DNA of 64,000 nt from JAYFQE01 sp034927345 (GTDB lineage Bacteria; Bacillota; Clostridia; Saccharofermentanales; UBA5734). The position numbers and the translations under genes were made by a program. The notes below the pieces were generated by a model that was not told the DNA's origin, did not search any database, and worked only from the letters and a program-made list of their open reading frames with translations. Below are positions 24,715-33,897 of the stretch, piece after piece. The stretch spans positions 181,154 to 245,153 of the forward strand of contig JAYFQE010000014.1 of NCBI GenBank assembly GCA_034927345.1, in the 5' to 3' direction. Position 1 is the first letter of the stretch, and each line of letters begins with the position of its first letter.

Positions 24715-26159
24715 ACCAAACCCATAATCTGCAGTGATACAATCGGGGTCAGCGCCACAAGGGCGATAACGCCAAAACCGTCAACCAGGATGCTGGCGCT
24801 CTGCAATGAATTGGCAGCCCCTTGCGTATACGCCAGAATAAATGTAGCCGTCATCGGCCCGGAAGCTACACCGCCGGAATCAAAAGCAATGCCGACGAAG
24901 CGTTTCGAACCAAAATGCGCCAAAAGAATGGCGATCACATAACCCGGCAGCAGAATATGCCACAGCTGCAATTGCGGGATCAGGATGCGCAGCACCGACA
25001 AGGCGACGGCGATTCCGACACCGATAGCGAGAGCAAGCATAACGGCTTTGCGTCTGACCGATCCGCCGGTAACGCTCTCTATTTCCTCCGTCAATACATG
25101 AACGGCCGGCTCGGCGAGAATCGTCAAAAAACCGAGGGCAAATCCGACAATAACCAGAATTGACTTATTTTCCAGCAAGACCAGTTGTGAGCCGATTTCT
25201 CTGCCGACTTCCATAAAACCGGCGTGAACCCCGGCGAACATCAGCGTCAGTCCGATTAAGGTGTAGAGGAAACCTCTCGACATCTTAATAAAAGTTTTCC
25301 ACTCCATTTTAATAAACAAAGGCTGACTGATCAAAAGAATCAAGAATATGGGAGAAATGGCTTTTATTGATTCGGTAAATTGAGTCAGCAGCTGATTAAA
25401 AAAAGGCAGAAAAACAGAATTTGACTGCTCGCTGGAAAAATCTATGGTTCCGGCAAAATCGCGATTCGGCATCAGCAAACCCGATATCAGAACAGCTATG
25501 ATGGCACCGGAGGAGGCGATGGCCACAAGACCGAAGCTATCCTTTTCCGATGCCCGGCCATCCTTATTCTTCAAGGCAAGGCCCAAGGCAAGCGCCAAAA
25601 TAAAGGGCACAGTCATCGCTCCGGTCGTTGCTCCGGACGAATCAAACGCAATAGCCAAATACTCCGGTGAGGCGAACAAGCTGAAAATTAATATGATGCC
25701 GTAAAGAACCGTTAATAAAATATGCAGAGGGAAACGATACAGGATTCGAATTAAACCGACGGCAATCAACAGGGCAATGCCGGCCGATACGATGACGACC
25801 AGGTTCCATTTGCCAATCATCGAATGAGTCACAACAGCGACTTGTCCGGCCAGGATATGCAAGTCCGGTTCGGCAATCGATATGAAAAAGCCAAGCAGCA
25901 GTCCGGCACCCGCTACAATCCATAACTTGTTTTTTCGGATGATCACGCTACCCATTTGATTGCCGAATGGAGTGATGCTTTGATCAACGCCTACCAGGAA
26001 AACAGTCAAGCCAATGACAATCAGGAACGCGCCGATCAAAAATCGAGCTAATTGAGCAGGTTCAAATCGGACAATCGTTAAACTCAAAAAAACAACCAGC
26101 AAAGTAATCGGGCTTACTGAAATAACAACTTCTTTAAATTTTTCAATCCAAAGTCGCAA
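24696..26159 (-). CDS. DUF1538-family membrane protein
   Basis: The 487-aa protein starts at TTG 26159, with GGAGGGAA upstream and no better ATG nearby. It has about 12 hydrophobic segments in two similar halves: GVDQSITPFGNQMG with FISIAEPDLHILAGQV in the first and FAGVHAGFMEVGREIG with LTILAEPAVHVLTEEI in the second. The repeated AEPxxHxL motif and paired FDSSGATTGAMTVPFILALALG / FDSGGVASGPMTATFILAYTQG segments mark the DUF1538 family. Its function is not established; a transport role is likely. It is alone on its strand. Confidence 0.85.
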   Translation of the reverse strand: MRLWIEKFKEVVISVSPITLLVVFLSLTIVRFEPAQLARFLIGAFLIVIGLTVFLVGVDQSITPFGNQMGSVIIRKNKLWIVAGAGLLLGFFISIAEPDLHILAGQVAVVTHSMIGKWNLVVIVSAGIALLIAVGLIRILYRFPLHILLTVLYGIILIFSLFASPEYLAIAFDSSGATTGAMTVPFILALALGLALKNKDGRASEKDSFGLVAIASSGAIIAVLISGLLMPNRDFAGTIDFSSEQSNSVFLPFFNQLLTQFTESIKAISPIFLILLISQPLFIKMEWKTFIKMSRGFLYTLIGLTLMFAGVHAGFMEVGREIGSQLVLLENKSILVIVGFALGFLTILAEPAVHVLTEEIESVTGGSVRRKAVMLALAIGVGIAVALSVLRILIPQLQLWHILLPGYVIAILLAHFGSKRFVGIAFDSGGVASGPMTATFILAYTQGAANSLQSASILVDGFGVIALVALTPIVSLQIMGLVYRRKS

Positions 26160-26262
26160 GGCTTTCCCTCCGGCGTCAAAATAATCTATTATCGGTTAAT
26201 TTAAGGTTAACACAGAACTTCAAGTCTGGCAAATTGTATGATTTTAAATATCTTCTAGATAT

Positions 26263-26290
26263 CCCTCCCAAAGCAGCCGCGGCTTGCGTA
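26263..26290 (+). promoter_or_regulatory. possible sigma-I autoregulatory promoter
   Basis: CCCTCC at 26263-26268 and CGTA at 26287-26290 resemble the C-rich -35 and CGWA -10 of SigI-type promoters, spaced 18 bp, slightly wider than usual. It lies 47 bp upstream of sigI. SigI genes are often self-activated. A TATGAT/GATAAT sequence overlaps it, so a sigma-A promoter is also possible. Confidence 0.35.
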
Positions 26291-26337
26291 TGATAATAGC
26301 AGAGGGTCCTCAAAGCAATCAGTCAAGGAGGCACCAA

Positions 26338-27057
26338 ATGTTCCAACGCCCCGATCGACCTGACATACTCATAGAAAAAATCCAGGCTGGCGATGAGCTG
26401 CTGCGCAATCAGTTTATCGCTGAGAGCGTGCCGGAAATCAAGCACTGGGTCCGTCGAATCACGCATTCATTTTTTGCCGAACAAGAGGATGAATTCAGTA
26501 TCGCTTTAGAAGGTTTCAATCAGGCGATCGACCGTTACAGTCATCATCGACAAGTTCCCTTCTACAGTTACGCTTATTTGATTATCAAGCATCGTTTATA
26601 CGATTGGATCAGGCGGAACAAAACACATCAACACGTTCTCCCCTTTACTGATTGCGACTCTGCCGACGGATTATCCATAGAAGATCAGCTATGCGATCCA
26701 AAAAGCGGGCAGTTCAGTCAAAATCTGGAAATCCATGAATCGTTGCTCCAATTGGAATGGCAGCTGGGACAGTTCGGCTTCAGCCTTTCCGGCATAACAG
26801 CAGGTTTCCCGAAACACCGGGACAGCCAATCGTTGTGCGTCCGGGTTGCCAGACAATTAGCCGATGATGATGAGCTCTATACACACTTGTTGGAGAAGCA
26901 TCGATTGCCCGGCGCTGAATTGGCACGCCGATGCCAAGTGCCGGTCAAAACAATTGAGAAAAACCGTCCCGGCATTATTCTGCTGACCTTGCTGATGCGC
27001 AGCGATCTGCAGGTCATTCGATCTTATATCACAGTTTTCGGGGAGGCTTCCAAATGA
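26338..27057 (+). CDS. sigI: RNA polymerase sigma-I factor
   Basis: The start is ATG 26338 (239 aa), behind AAGGAGGC. Region-2-like sequence (SVPEIKHWVRRITHSFF, DEFSIALEGFNQAIDRY and FYSYAYLIIKHRLYDWIRRN) matches SigI proteins of Bacillus and Clostridium, which couple heat or polysaccharide sensing to gene expression. The C-terminal conserved region (ELARRCQVPVKTIEKNRPGIILLTLLM) is the DNA-contact part of this family. The stop overlaps the start of the anti-sigma gene as ATGA, so the two are translationally coupled. Confidence 0.93.
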   Translation: MFQRPDRPDILIEKIQAGDELLRNQFIAESVPEIKHWVRRITHSFFAEQEDEFSIALEGFNQAIDRYSHHRQVPFYSYAYLIIKHRLYDWIRRNKTHQHVLPFTDCDSADGLSIEDQLCDPKSGQFSQNLEIHESLLQLEWQLGQFGFSLSGITAGFPKHRDSQSLCVRVARQLADDDELYTHLLEKHRLPGAELARRCQVPVKTIEKNRPGIILLTLLMRSDLQVIRSYITVFGEASK

Positions 27058-28040
27058 AAAAGGGGACAATTCTCAGCATCGACCATAAATATGCTTACGT
27101 TTTTACATCTGATTGCCGCATGGTCAAGCTCTTATGGCAGCCGGACATGGCTGTTGGAAAGGAAATCAATATGGAAACAACGCTTGCCAAAACTAAGCCG
27201 GCCGTCCATAAACGCCGGTTGAGATTTACTTTAGCCGCAGCTTGCTTGGTTCTTCTTATCACAGCAGGTTTGATCATAAGTCAGGGATTATCGGCCGATC
27301 CGGCTTATGCCGTCCTGTCGATCGATGTGAATCCCAGCCTGGAATTATCTTTAAATAAACAACTAGCCGTGATCTCCTGCCAAGCCATGAACGATGATGC
27401 CGCGCAGTTGCTGAAAGGTCGGAATTTAACCGGTTTAGCCTGGCAGGACGCGATTGCCCGCTGGACGGAAATGCTCAGGCAAAGCAATCAGGTATCCGTT
27501 CAAACGATGTTGATCTCCGCCGTTATGCCGGAAAATGCCGATCTGCTCAGAACACAATTGTTAAACCTGGACGGGAGCGGCAACCCGGGCGCTTTAGCCG
27601 GCGTGCAGGTGCGCGTCATCTATTCCAACGATCAATCTGTTTTAACCGAAGCTGATCGGAATCATTTATCCATCGGCCGGCAAATGCTTTTAAATCAAGC
27701 CCGTGTACAAAACGAAAATTGGGATGAAACCAGTATTGCCGATGCCCCGTTGGGAGATCTCATTCAAAAACTACTGCGAGATCGCGATCAAAATCAAACC
27801 CGGCTCACAGAGCGGACAACCCAACCGATCGGTAATCAACCCGGTGAATCCGCCTCTTCCGGCAACGCCGAAACCAACCGCGAAACAAGCCGGCAAACCG
27901 CCGGCAACGCCCATGGCGCAGAATCACAGCAAGCCGATCGTGAAACAAGCCGGCAAACCAGTTGTGAATCCAATATGACCGCAAGCTGCGAAAGTAATCA
28001 GAGTCAACAAACGTCACAAATCAGAAAAGCCGGAAATTAA
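27054..28040 (+). CDS. rsgI: RsgI-like anti-sigma-I factor
   Basis: The 328-aa protein has an N-terminal RsgI domain (MKKGTILSIDHKYAYVFTSD), a single membrane segment at about 57-77, then the conserved extracytoplasmic block YAVLSIDVNPSLELSLNK. The last 90 residues are rich in Gln, Ser, Thr, Asn and Arg, with a repeated RETSRQT. In cellulolytic clostridia this tail position carries a carbohydrate-binding domain; none is seen here, so the tail may act as a wall-spanning or protease-sensitive spacer. It should hold SigI at the membrane until a signal releases it. Confidence 0.92.
   Translation: MKKGTILSIDHKYAYVFTSDCRMVKLLWQPDMAVGKEINMETTLAKTKPAVHKRRLRFTLAAACLVLLITAGLIISQGLSADPAYAVLSIDVNPSLELSLNKQLAVISCQAMNDDAAQLLKGRNLTGLAWQDAIARWTEMLRQSNQVSVQTMLISAVMPENADLLRTQLLNLDGSGNPGALAGVQVRVIYSNDQSVLTEADRNHLSIGRQMLLNQARVQNENWDETSIADAPLGDLIQKLLRDRDQNQTRLTERTTQPIGNQPGESASSGNAETNRETSRQTAGNAHGAESQQADRETSRQTSCESNMTASCESNQSQQTSQIRKAGN
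27882..27959 (+). repeat. 18-bp direct repeat within rsgI tail
   Basis: GAAACAAGCCGGCAAACC occurs at 27882-27899 and again at 27942-27959, exactly 60 bp apart and in the same reading frame, giving the repeated ETSRQT peptide. It shows that the low-complexity tail grew by in-frame duplication. Confidence 0.85.
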
Positions 28041-28070
28041 CGGCCAAATGAAATGAAGCATTTTACGCAA

Positions 28071-28108
28071 AAAAGAACCGATCCGGAGTAAACCGGACCG
28101 GTTCTTTT
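28071..28108. terminator. bidirectional rho-independent terminator between rsgI and DUF2680-like gene
   Basis: AAAAGAACCGATCCGG and CCGGACCGGTTCTTTT form a 16-bp stem with one mismatch and a six-base loop (AGTAAA), flanked by A and T runs. It lies between two convergent genes and can serve both. Confidence 0.85.
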
Positions 28109-28122
28109 GGTATCCTCAGGGA

Positions 28123-28605
28123 TTAATTACCCGCGGCGCCTGTACAATTGGCGCAACCTGAACCAAAACCTAATCCCGATCCGTTGCCGGCATTTCGGCC
28201 CATGCCGCGGCCGCCCGACCCTCTGCCTTGCCCGGCGCCATTGCCGGCACCTTGACCTGCGCCGTCGCCGGTGCAATCTGCCATTCTCAGTTTCATGGTT
28301 TCATAAAGCCTATCTGCCTCATCTTGGGTCATTTTTTGATCAGCGACAGCCTGATCAAGTCTTTGCTTGTAGTTGTCCAGCCTGGATGTTTGAAATTCGG
28401 CCAGTTTCCCCGCGTCCGCGGCTTGAGCGCCGTAACTTGTGCCGGTCTGACGCGCGGCCGCAACTTCATCGATGCTCTTGCCGGTCAGTCCGGCAACGAT
28501 TTCCGCCGGCGAACTGTACGTGGTTGCGGCATAAGATATGGATGCAACCCCGACCAGAAAAACGGCCACAATGCTGATCAAGAGCAACAGTTTTTTCTTT
28601 TTCAT
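28123..28605 (-). CDS. secreted DUF2680-like small protein
   Basis: From ATG 28605 (GAGG nine bases upstream) the protein has 160 aa. A signal peptide (KKKKLLLLISIVAVFLVGVASISYA) is followed by a helical region (residues about 28-95, GLTGKSIDEVAAARQTGTSYG and KQRLDQAVADQKMTQDEAD) typical of DUF2680 proteins. The C-terminal third is almost only Gly, Asn, Gln and Arg, ending with a CANC pair. The role is unknown; similar proteins occur beside two-component systems in clostridia. It is divergent from the response regulator at 28834, which may control it. Confidence 0.75.
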   Translation of the reverse strand: MKKKKLLLLISIVAVFLVGVASISYAATTYSSPAEIVAGLTGKSIDEVAAARQTGTSYGAQAADAGKLAEFQTSRLDNYKQRLDQAVADQKMTQDEADRLYETMKLRMADCTGDGAGQGAGNGAGQGRGSGGRGMGRNAGNGSGLGFGSGCANCTGAAGN

Positions 28606-28833
28606 GATCATCAACCTCACTTTCATCGGCACTGCCTTATTGCAGTGTCTATGCTTTGATCATATTGCTTAAATGTATGGAAATTGTGAGGAATTAAAAC
28701 AAAATTGTGTTACCCGGTCCTGATTGGCGTTTAAGCTGCGTTTTCACGAATTCAACACATCTTCCTGTTAAAATATCGTTATATCGAGAAATAGCAATCC
28801 TGTTATAATCGGATTAAGGGAGATGATCGATCA

Positions 28834-29514
28834 ATGATTCATATTTTGCTCGTTGATGATGATCAGCATATCCGTACGATTATCCGTGAGTACGCGCAAG
28901 CGGAAAACTGGACCTTCACCGAGGCCGCCAACGGCGAAGAAGCGTTGAAATGTTTCGCCGACACGGTGTTTTCACTGGTTATTCTGGATGTCATGATGCC
29001 GCGCCTTGACGGCTGGGCAACCTTAAAACAATTGCGTCAAGAGAGCCAGATTCCGGTTATCCTGCTGACGGCCCGCGATGAAGAATATGACCGTCTGCTC
29101 GGATTTGAGCTTGGCGTTGACGATTATATCAGCAAACCGTTCAGTCCGCGGGAATTGATTGCCCGGATGAAAGCCTTGCTTAAACGCTCAGGTGCTTTAA
29201 TCCAGGATCAGCAAACCTTCGTCTATGGCTGCCTTAAAGTAGATTTGGCAGCTCATAGGGTGACGATGGCCGATGAACCGGTTACTCTGACCCCCAAGGA
29301 ATATGACTTGCTGGCTTTTTTTGCATCCCGTCCGGGAAAGGCTTTCACCAGAGATCAACTTTTAAATCATATTTGGGGTTACGACTATTATGGCGATGCT
29401 CGAACAGTCGACTCCCATATTCGAAGTTTGCGTGACAAATTGGGTGATTGCCGCAACTTGATCGCGACTGTCTGGGGTACCGGCTACCGGTTTGAGGCAG
29501 GAGGCTGCAAATGA
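28834..29514 (+). CDS. OmpR/PhoB-family response regulator
   Basis: The 226-aa protein has a receiver domain with the acidic pair near residues 8-10 (VDDD), phosphoacceptor Asp52 in VILDVMMPRLDG and the conserved lysine in YISKPFSP. A C-terminal winged helix (LTPKEYDLLAFFASRPGKAF and VDSHIRSLRDKLGD) binds DNA. A TATAAT at 28804-28809 may be its -10 element. It is coupled to the histidine kinase by an ATGA overlap. Confidence 0.95.
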   Translation: MIHILLVDDDQHIRTIIREYAQAENWTFTEAANGEEALKCFADTVFSLVILDVMMPRLDGWATLKQLRQESQIPVILLTARDEEYDRLLGFELGVDDYISKPFSPRELIARMKALLKRSGALIQDQQTFVYGCLKVDLAAHRVTMADEPVTLTPKEYDLLAFFASRPGKAFTRDQLLNHIWGYDYYGDARTVDSHIRSLRDKLGDCRNLIATVWGTGYRFEAGGCK

Positions 29515-30860
29515 AGCATATCGGCACAAAACTGTTTTTAGGCTTCATCAGCATGGCCTTTTTGACGATCGGTATTTTGTGGATCATTCAAGCGGGTTTT
29601 ATGCGCGACACCTATCTGAACGAAAGGATCGATGCGGTTGACAAAACGATCCGTGAAACCGCTCAGAATGGTTCTATCGATTATGATGGATTAGCAGAAC
29701 AGCTGAATGTCAGTCTGATTGTCTGCGATCAGGACGGCAATCTGACTTATCGTTCCCAGGGGCTGCCGATGATGGGCATGATGATTCGAACCGTCCAATC
29801 CATGATTCCTTCCGAAGCAGATGGCAAAGCCCATTATGTCAATTCTCTATCCGGTTCAACTCGTTACGCCCTGTTGGGCAATCAAACAAAGGACGGCAGC
29901 TATTTGTTCGCCGTATTTTCTCTGGCCGACCTTGACGAAGCTTCGAGTATTCTGCGCAGGCAGCTGTGGCTGATCACACTGGTCTTAGTCGTTTCATCGA
30001 TTATCCTTGCCGTGTTTCTGTCCGGTAAGCTATCGAAACCGGTCCGGGCAGTAACCGGCGCCGCCCGGGAACTGGCGGCCGGCCGTCTTGACGTCAGGCT
30101 GCCGGTAAATTCGCAGGATGAAATCGGGCAGCTGACAACAGCTTTAAACGATCTGGGCGCAGAACTAGGCCGCACAGAAAAACTGCGGCAGGAATTAATC
30201 GCTAATGTCTCGCATGAATTGCGATCTCCGCTTGCCGTCATTCAGGGCTACGCGGAAATCATCCGGGATGTCACCTGGCCGGATGAATCAAAACGAACCG
30301 AGCAACTGAATATCATCGTCGACGAGTCTTCACGACTGGCCCGGGTGGTGAAAGACATCCTCGATTATTCACGGCTGCAGGCCGGAGTCGACAAATTGAA
30401 TATCGTTGAATTTCCCATCTGCCCTGTTTTTGAGCAGTTGATGAAGCAATATGAATTGGAAGCCGGCCGGCATCGGGTAACGCTGCGTGTCCAATGTCCC
30501 GATCAAACAATACGCTTTGATCAAGACCGTTTTGAGCAGGTCATGCATAATCTTGTGAATAATGCCATAAACCACGCTTACCCGGAATCGGCCGTCGAAA
30601 TATCGGCTATCAAGCAGGATTCCATCAGCCGGATCGAGATTAAAAGCACCGGTGATCCGATCCCGTCAGAAGCTATCGATAAAATTTGGGAACGCTATTA
30701 TCGGGCCGGCAGGGGCGGTTCCAGCCGTCCTTTAGGAACAGGACTCGGTTTAGCCATCGTTAAAAGTATTTTCGACCAACACAAGGTTCATTACGGCGTA
30801 AGCAGCCAGAACAACCAAACGTTGTTCTGGTTCGAAACTTGCAATCAGGCAAACTCATAA
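29511..30860 (+). CDS. membrane sensor histidine kinase
   Basis: The 449-aa protein has membrane segments near 8-28 and 150-172 with an extracellular sensor between them, a HAMP linker (LSKPVRAVTGAARELAAGRLDVRLPV), the HisKA box VSHELRSPLAVIQGYAEI with its phosphorylated histidine, and a HATPase domain (FEQVMHNLVNNAINHAYP, then GTGLGLAIVKSIF). It phosphorylates the response regulator encoded just upstream. The input signal is unknown. Confidence 0.95.
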   Translation: MKHIGTKLFLGFISMAFLTIGILWIIQAGFMRDTYLNERIDAVDKTIRETAQNGSIDYDGLAEQLNVSLIVCDQDGNLTYRSQGLPMMGMMIRTVQSMIPSEADGKAHYVNSLSGSTRYALLGNQTKDGSYLFAVFSLADLDEASSILRRQLWLITLVLVVSSIILAVFLSGKLSKPVRAVTGAARELAAGRLDVRLPVNSQDEIGQLTTALNDLGAELGRTEKLRQELIANVSHELRSPLAVIQGYAEIIRDVTWPDESKRTEQLNIIVDESSRLARVVKDILDYSRLQAGVDKLNIVEFPICPVFEQLMKQYELEAGRHRVTLRVQCPDQTIRFDQDRFEQVMHNLVNNAINHAYPESAVEISAIKQDSISRIEIKSTGDPIPSEAIDKIWERYYRAGRGGSSRPLGTGLGLAIVKSIFDQHKVHYGVSSQNNQTLFWFETCNQANS

Positions 30861-30901
30861 ACCGAGCTGCGGAACCGGCAGAAACTTGTAAAATGAGATG
30901 A

Positions 30902-31846
30902 TCATTTGTTTTCACAGAAGCGATAAAGGCTTGAAAAGTAGGTATCCAGCGCTTCGTTAATGTACTCCGGTGATCCTTGGTTGTCAGGCCAGAACGAATG
31001 CCCGTTTTCCGGCATAATCCGGTTCAGTCCCGATGAAATTCTCATGATATTCCTTTTCATTTTCGTTATATGTGATTTGGCTATAAAATATGAAATCAAA
31101 AATAGAATCGTACTGATTAATCCGGCAAGGCAAAGTAGGCTGAACGCCGGATGCACGAGGACCATGAAAAAACCTAAAATAAATACCGCCAGCGAAACAG
31201 TCGCGCCTATGCCCAACCGCCTTTTTTTCGCTTCCTCACTTGTATAAACGTTGTTGGCATCATCGATTTTTTGTTTGATTACTTGCTCCTGAACATGACA
31301 AATTTCTTCAAGCCGATAGTATTCCTGTACTTTTGCTCTTGCGTCTTCACTAATTCTTTTCAGAGGCATAAGCCAATAACCGGCCATGTCTTTTATTTCG
31401 CTCTTTTTTTCTTCAGGCGCAAAATGAAGGGCTTTATTAGCCAAACGGCACAGATCATTGATCCGTGGTATTGCGTTGTAAAAAGAATAAACGTTGTATT
31501 TTGGCGTATCCGAAAGCGCGGGATGCGTATGGGTTTCGGATCTTGTTTTTCTGAGCAATGCTAAAAAGTAGCCTCGATAATCATTGGGGTAGTTTTTATA
31601 TATTTCTTCGATAATCCGGTCGGCGTTTTTAAAATCACCTATGCCAATAAAGGTTTCCGCATTTATACAAAGCCTGTCCAAGGTCGGGATACCGCTGACC
31701 TCAACTTTCCCGGACAACTCAACTCTCTGGATTTCATCATCGATAAGCATCTTGGCGCCGCAATAAGGGCAATACGCAACTTTTTTATCGGAGTTCAGAT
31801 CAATATTTGCGCCACAACTCAGACATTTCATTGCAACAAGCTTCAT
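30902..31846 (-). CDS. zinc-ribbon membrane protein of unknown function
   Basis: The start is ATG 31846 (314 aa), with GGAGGA just upstream. Residues about 6-30 form a zinc ribbon (CLSCGANIDLN then YCPYCGAKM). A long helical middle (about 40-215) follows, then two membrane segments near 218-262. Such zinc-ribbon proteins with a TPR-like part are found as single genes in many Firmicutes with no known function. It is convergent with the histidine kinase. Confidence 0.6.
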   Translation of the reverse strand: MKLVAMKCLSCGANIDLNSDKKVAYCPYCGAKMLIDDEIQRVELSGKVEVSGIPTLDRLCINAETFIGIGDFKNADRIIEEIYKNYPNDYRGYFLALLRKTRSETHTHPALSDTPKYNVYSFYNAIPRINDLCRLANKALHFAPEEKKSEIKDMAGYWLMPLKRISEDARAKVQEYYRLEEICHVQEQVIKQKIDDANNVYTSEEAKKRRLGIGATVSLAVFILGFFMVLVHPAFSLLCLAGLISTILFLISYFIAKSHITKMKRNIMRISSGLNRIMPENGHSFWPDNQGSPEYINEALDTYFSSLYRFCENK

Positions 31847-31890
31847 ATCGTCCTCCAATAATGTATGTATTAAATTGTTTCCGAAAGCAG

Positions 31891-32607
31891 TTACGATAAA
31901 TGCGCTTCAATAAATGTTATTATCGGCGACGGATCGTCAAGCCCGTGCGGATGGTGGCCGCACATCGATTTCGCGATCACCTGCACGGTTCCGCCGTTTT
32001 CCTGATAATAATCCTCCAGAACCTTGCCGTTTTCCTCATAGATCACCGTGTTGTCCGCATTGCCGTACAGCATGATGACCGGAATCCGGTTTTCGATCAG
32101 CGGTTCCATTTTGTCAATAGGGCTCTTTCTAAAATTAACGATCGTCGATTTGCTTACGCCGAAGGTCGAGACGAGCTCCCTCCAGAAGGACCCGACCGAT
32201 TCGTCCTTGCATTCGCCAAGGCCGGCCATGCTAAGAATATTCAGGACAGGAGCATCCAGATACATCACGGCCGTCAGCTCCGGATATAACTCCGCAAAGC
32301 GAGCGGCTTGCAGGCCGCCGCAGCTCATGCCCTCGAGAACGCAACGCTCTGAAGCTTGCAGTTCCTTGGCGCAAAAGCGCGCGAAATCCGCCATAATCGA
32401 GGTTTCTCCATCGGGAGCCCAGCGGGAACGATGCGCAATATGGATCAAATGATAACCCCGTTCCAGCATCGCGACATCAAAATTAGGAAACGCATCAAGG
32501 TACTCTGTCTTCAGAAGCAGCCTGCCGTTTGGCTTACAGTTCGGATAAATGATCACGGCGCCGCGCTCGGAAAAAATAAAATTTTTTACCTTGAATTCAT
32601 CCCACAT
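31891..32607 (-). CDS. alpha/beta hydrolase (dienelactone-hydrolase/acyl-esterase type)
   Basis: The start is ATG 32607 (238 aa), preceded by GGAGGGAC; a longer open frame exists upstream but lacks a ribosome site. The nucleophile elbow reads EGMSCGGLQA with a serine. A catalytic aspartate region (YGNADNTVIYEENG) and histidine (CGHHPHG near the end) complete the triad. It may remove acyl groups from sugars. It lies about 100 bp after the SGNH-type gene on the same strand. Confidence 0.72.
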   Translation of the reverse strand: MWDEFKVKNFIFSERGAVIIYPNCKPNGRLLLKTEYLDAFPNFDVAMLERGYHLIHIAHRSRWAPDGETSIMADFARFCAKELQASERCVLEGMSCGGLQAARFAELYPELTAVMYLDAPVLNILSMAGLGECKDESVGSFWRELVSTFGVSKSTIVNFRKSPIDKMEPLIENRIPVIMLYGNADNTVIYEENGKVLEDYYQENGGTVQVIAKSMCGHHPHGLDDPSPIITFIEAHLS

Positions 32608-32710
32608 AAAGTCCCTCCGACCGCAATTAAGTCTGCTCATCCTGTTTGATACTCGATTAAATGTCATTATATCACCATTGCCATATATGGCGCCGTAAAT
32701 ATTCCGTTCA

Positions 32711-33640
32711 TTACTGATAATATTTTTTTCGTATTTCGGAATAAAACCGTTTGGCAAACCATTGCTGCACTTCCGGCAGATAATGGGCGTTGTCCGCCGC
32801 AAAAATTCCATCATGCGGCGCGTTTACATCCCAATACGGACATCGGTCGGTCTCAATGAAAACCATGTTATCATGTCTTTTACACTGCCGCTGCAGAGCA
32901 TCGTTTACCACATCGATTCCGCGCGACGAAATATTTGCTTCCAGACAAAATTTCTGAAAACACAGCTTATAGAGATAGACCGAACACGTCTCCCCCATCG
33001 ACTGAAGCATGGAATCAAAGAAATAATCGTAGCGCTGTAGAAAATCGGCGCGGTCAAAACCGCCTTCCCACGCGTCTTGTTCGGAACCGATCCAGTGCCA
33101 CCCAATGACAAACGGATTTATGCCCCGCGCGCTTAAATGACGCAATGCCAGTTGATTGACCTGCAAAGCCCACGGAAAAAGCGAAATGTTAACCGTTCCA
33201 AGAACGCCGGGCTGCATGATCTTTTCCGTGTCCGGATTCCACATGCCGTTCACGATTCCCTGGCTGCCTATCGAAATTTGAACAATATAAAGATCCGACA
33301 GGCATGCTCCGCGATCAACGGCGTTTTGCCACAACTTTGCGAAAAAATATGCGAACGAATAGGTATCGTCCTGAGTCTCGCCGAGATTTTTCCCTTTGGT
33401 CGTAAAACCACTCCATACCACATCTGTGATATCAAAAGATTGGTTTGGATTCCGATCTAATGAAAAAACGTTTTTCAGCGGAGTCTCGATGCGTTCGCAG
33501 GCCTTCATCGCCTGTCCATGCGCGTGGGCATTCGACTGGCCGCTGATAAAAAGCACCGCTGCTTTTTGAACATCCCGGCGACGCTGCTCAAATTGCGTCT
33601 GAACTATATTGTTCCCGGCAGCTGTATGTTGCTCTGACAT
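32711..33640 (-). CDS. SGNH-fold esterase, SASA (sialate-O-acetylesterase)-like
   Basis: The 309-aa protein has the block I serine motif LFISGQSNAHAHG near residue 32, a middle GWHWIGSEQDAW in the position of the QGESD block, and DNAHYLPEVQQW near the end with the Asp-x-x-His pair. These match the SASA/CE6-like deacetylase family. No signal peptide is seen, so it should act on an imported acylated sugar. A GGAGG site precedes ATG 33640. Confidence 0.72.
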   Translation of the reverse strand: MSEQHTAAGNNIVQTQFEQRRRDVQKAAVLFISGQSNAHAHGQAMKACERIETPLKNVFSLDRNPNQSFDITDVVWSGFTTKGKNLGETQDDTYSFAYFFAKLWQNAVDRGACLSDLYIVQISIGSQGIVNGMWNPDTEKIMQPGVLGTVNISLFPWALQVNQLALRHLSARGINPFVIGWHWIGSEQDAWEGGFDRADFLQRYDYFFDSMLQSMGETCSVYLYKLCFQKFCLEANISSRGIDVVNDALQRQCKRHDNMVFIETDRCPYWDVNAPHDGIFAADNAHYLPEVQQWFAKRFYSEIRKKYYQ

Positions 33641-33742
33641 ATCTGATCCTCCATACAGTATGTTTTATTTCATGCCGGTTCGCCCCTGCGGCATTCCCGT
33701 TAATTCATAAAACCATAATCGATCGAATAATGCCGGCATCGT

Positions 33743-33790
33743 CTAAACATAGTACAAGCTTGTTTTCTTGTAAAGTACGTTAAACTTCAT
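33743..33790 (-). other. 15-codon mini-ORF in the degraded peptide locus
   Basis: ATG 33790 is preceded by GAGG at a suitable distance and opens a frame for 15 residues (MKFNVLYKKTSLYYV) before TAG. It may be translated, or be a chance frame in a deletion scar. Confidence 0.15.
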
Positions 33791-33821
33791 TTATTCCTCA
33801 TTTTTTCTTTTCTATCGTTTT

Positions 33822-33887
33822 TTAAGCCATTTCGCAGCGGGATGTTACTTTTAGCAGGCGAGACTCGACAGCGCTAATCGGCATCAT
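33822..33887 (-). pseudogene. truncated start of a radical-SAM peptide maturase
   Basis: AGGAGGATC precedes ATG ATG at 33887. The 21-residue product reads MMPISAVESRLLKVTSRCEMA and then stops. The ending LLKVTSRCEMA matches the stretch just before and at the first cysteine of the radical-SAM cluster motif in FxsB/XYE-type maturases (usually VTxRCNLxCxYC); the frame stops exactly where the second cysteine should come. It follows the GG-leader peptide gene by 10 bp on the same strand, the usual precursor-maturase order. The rest of the gene is missing from the window. Confidence 0.55.
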
Positions 33888-33897
33888 GATCCTCCTG

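Noticed and set aside
32608..32814. Upstream extension of the alpha/beta hydrolase
   Set aside because: The extra 69 residues look like intergenic translation; ATG 32607 has a GGAGGGAC site.
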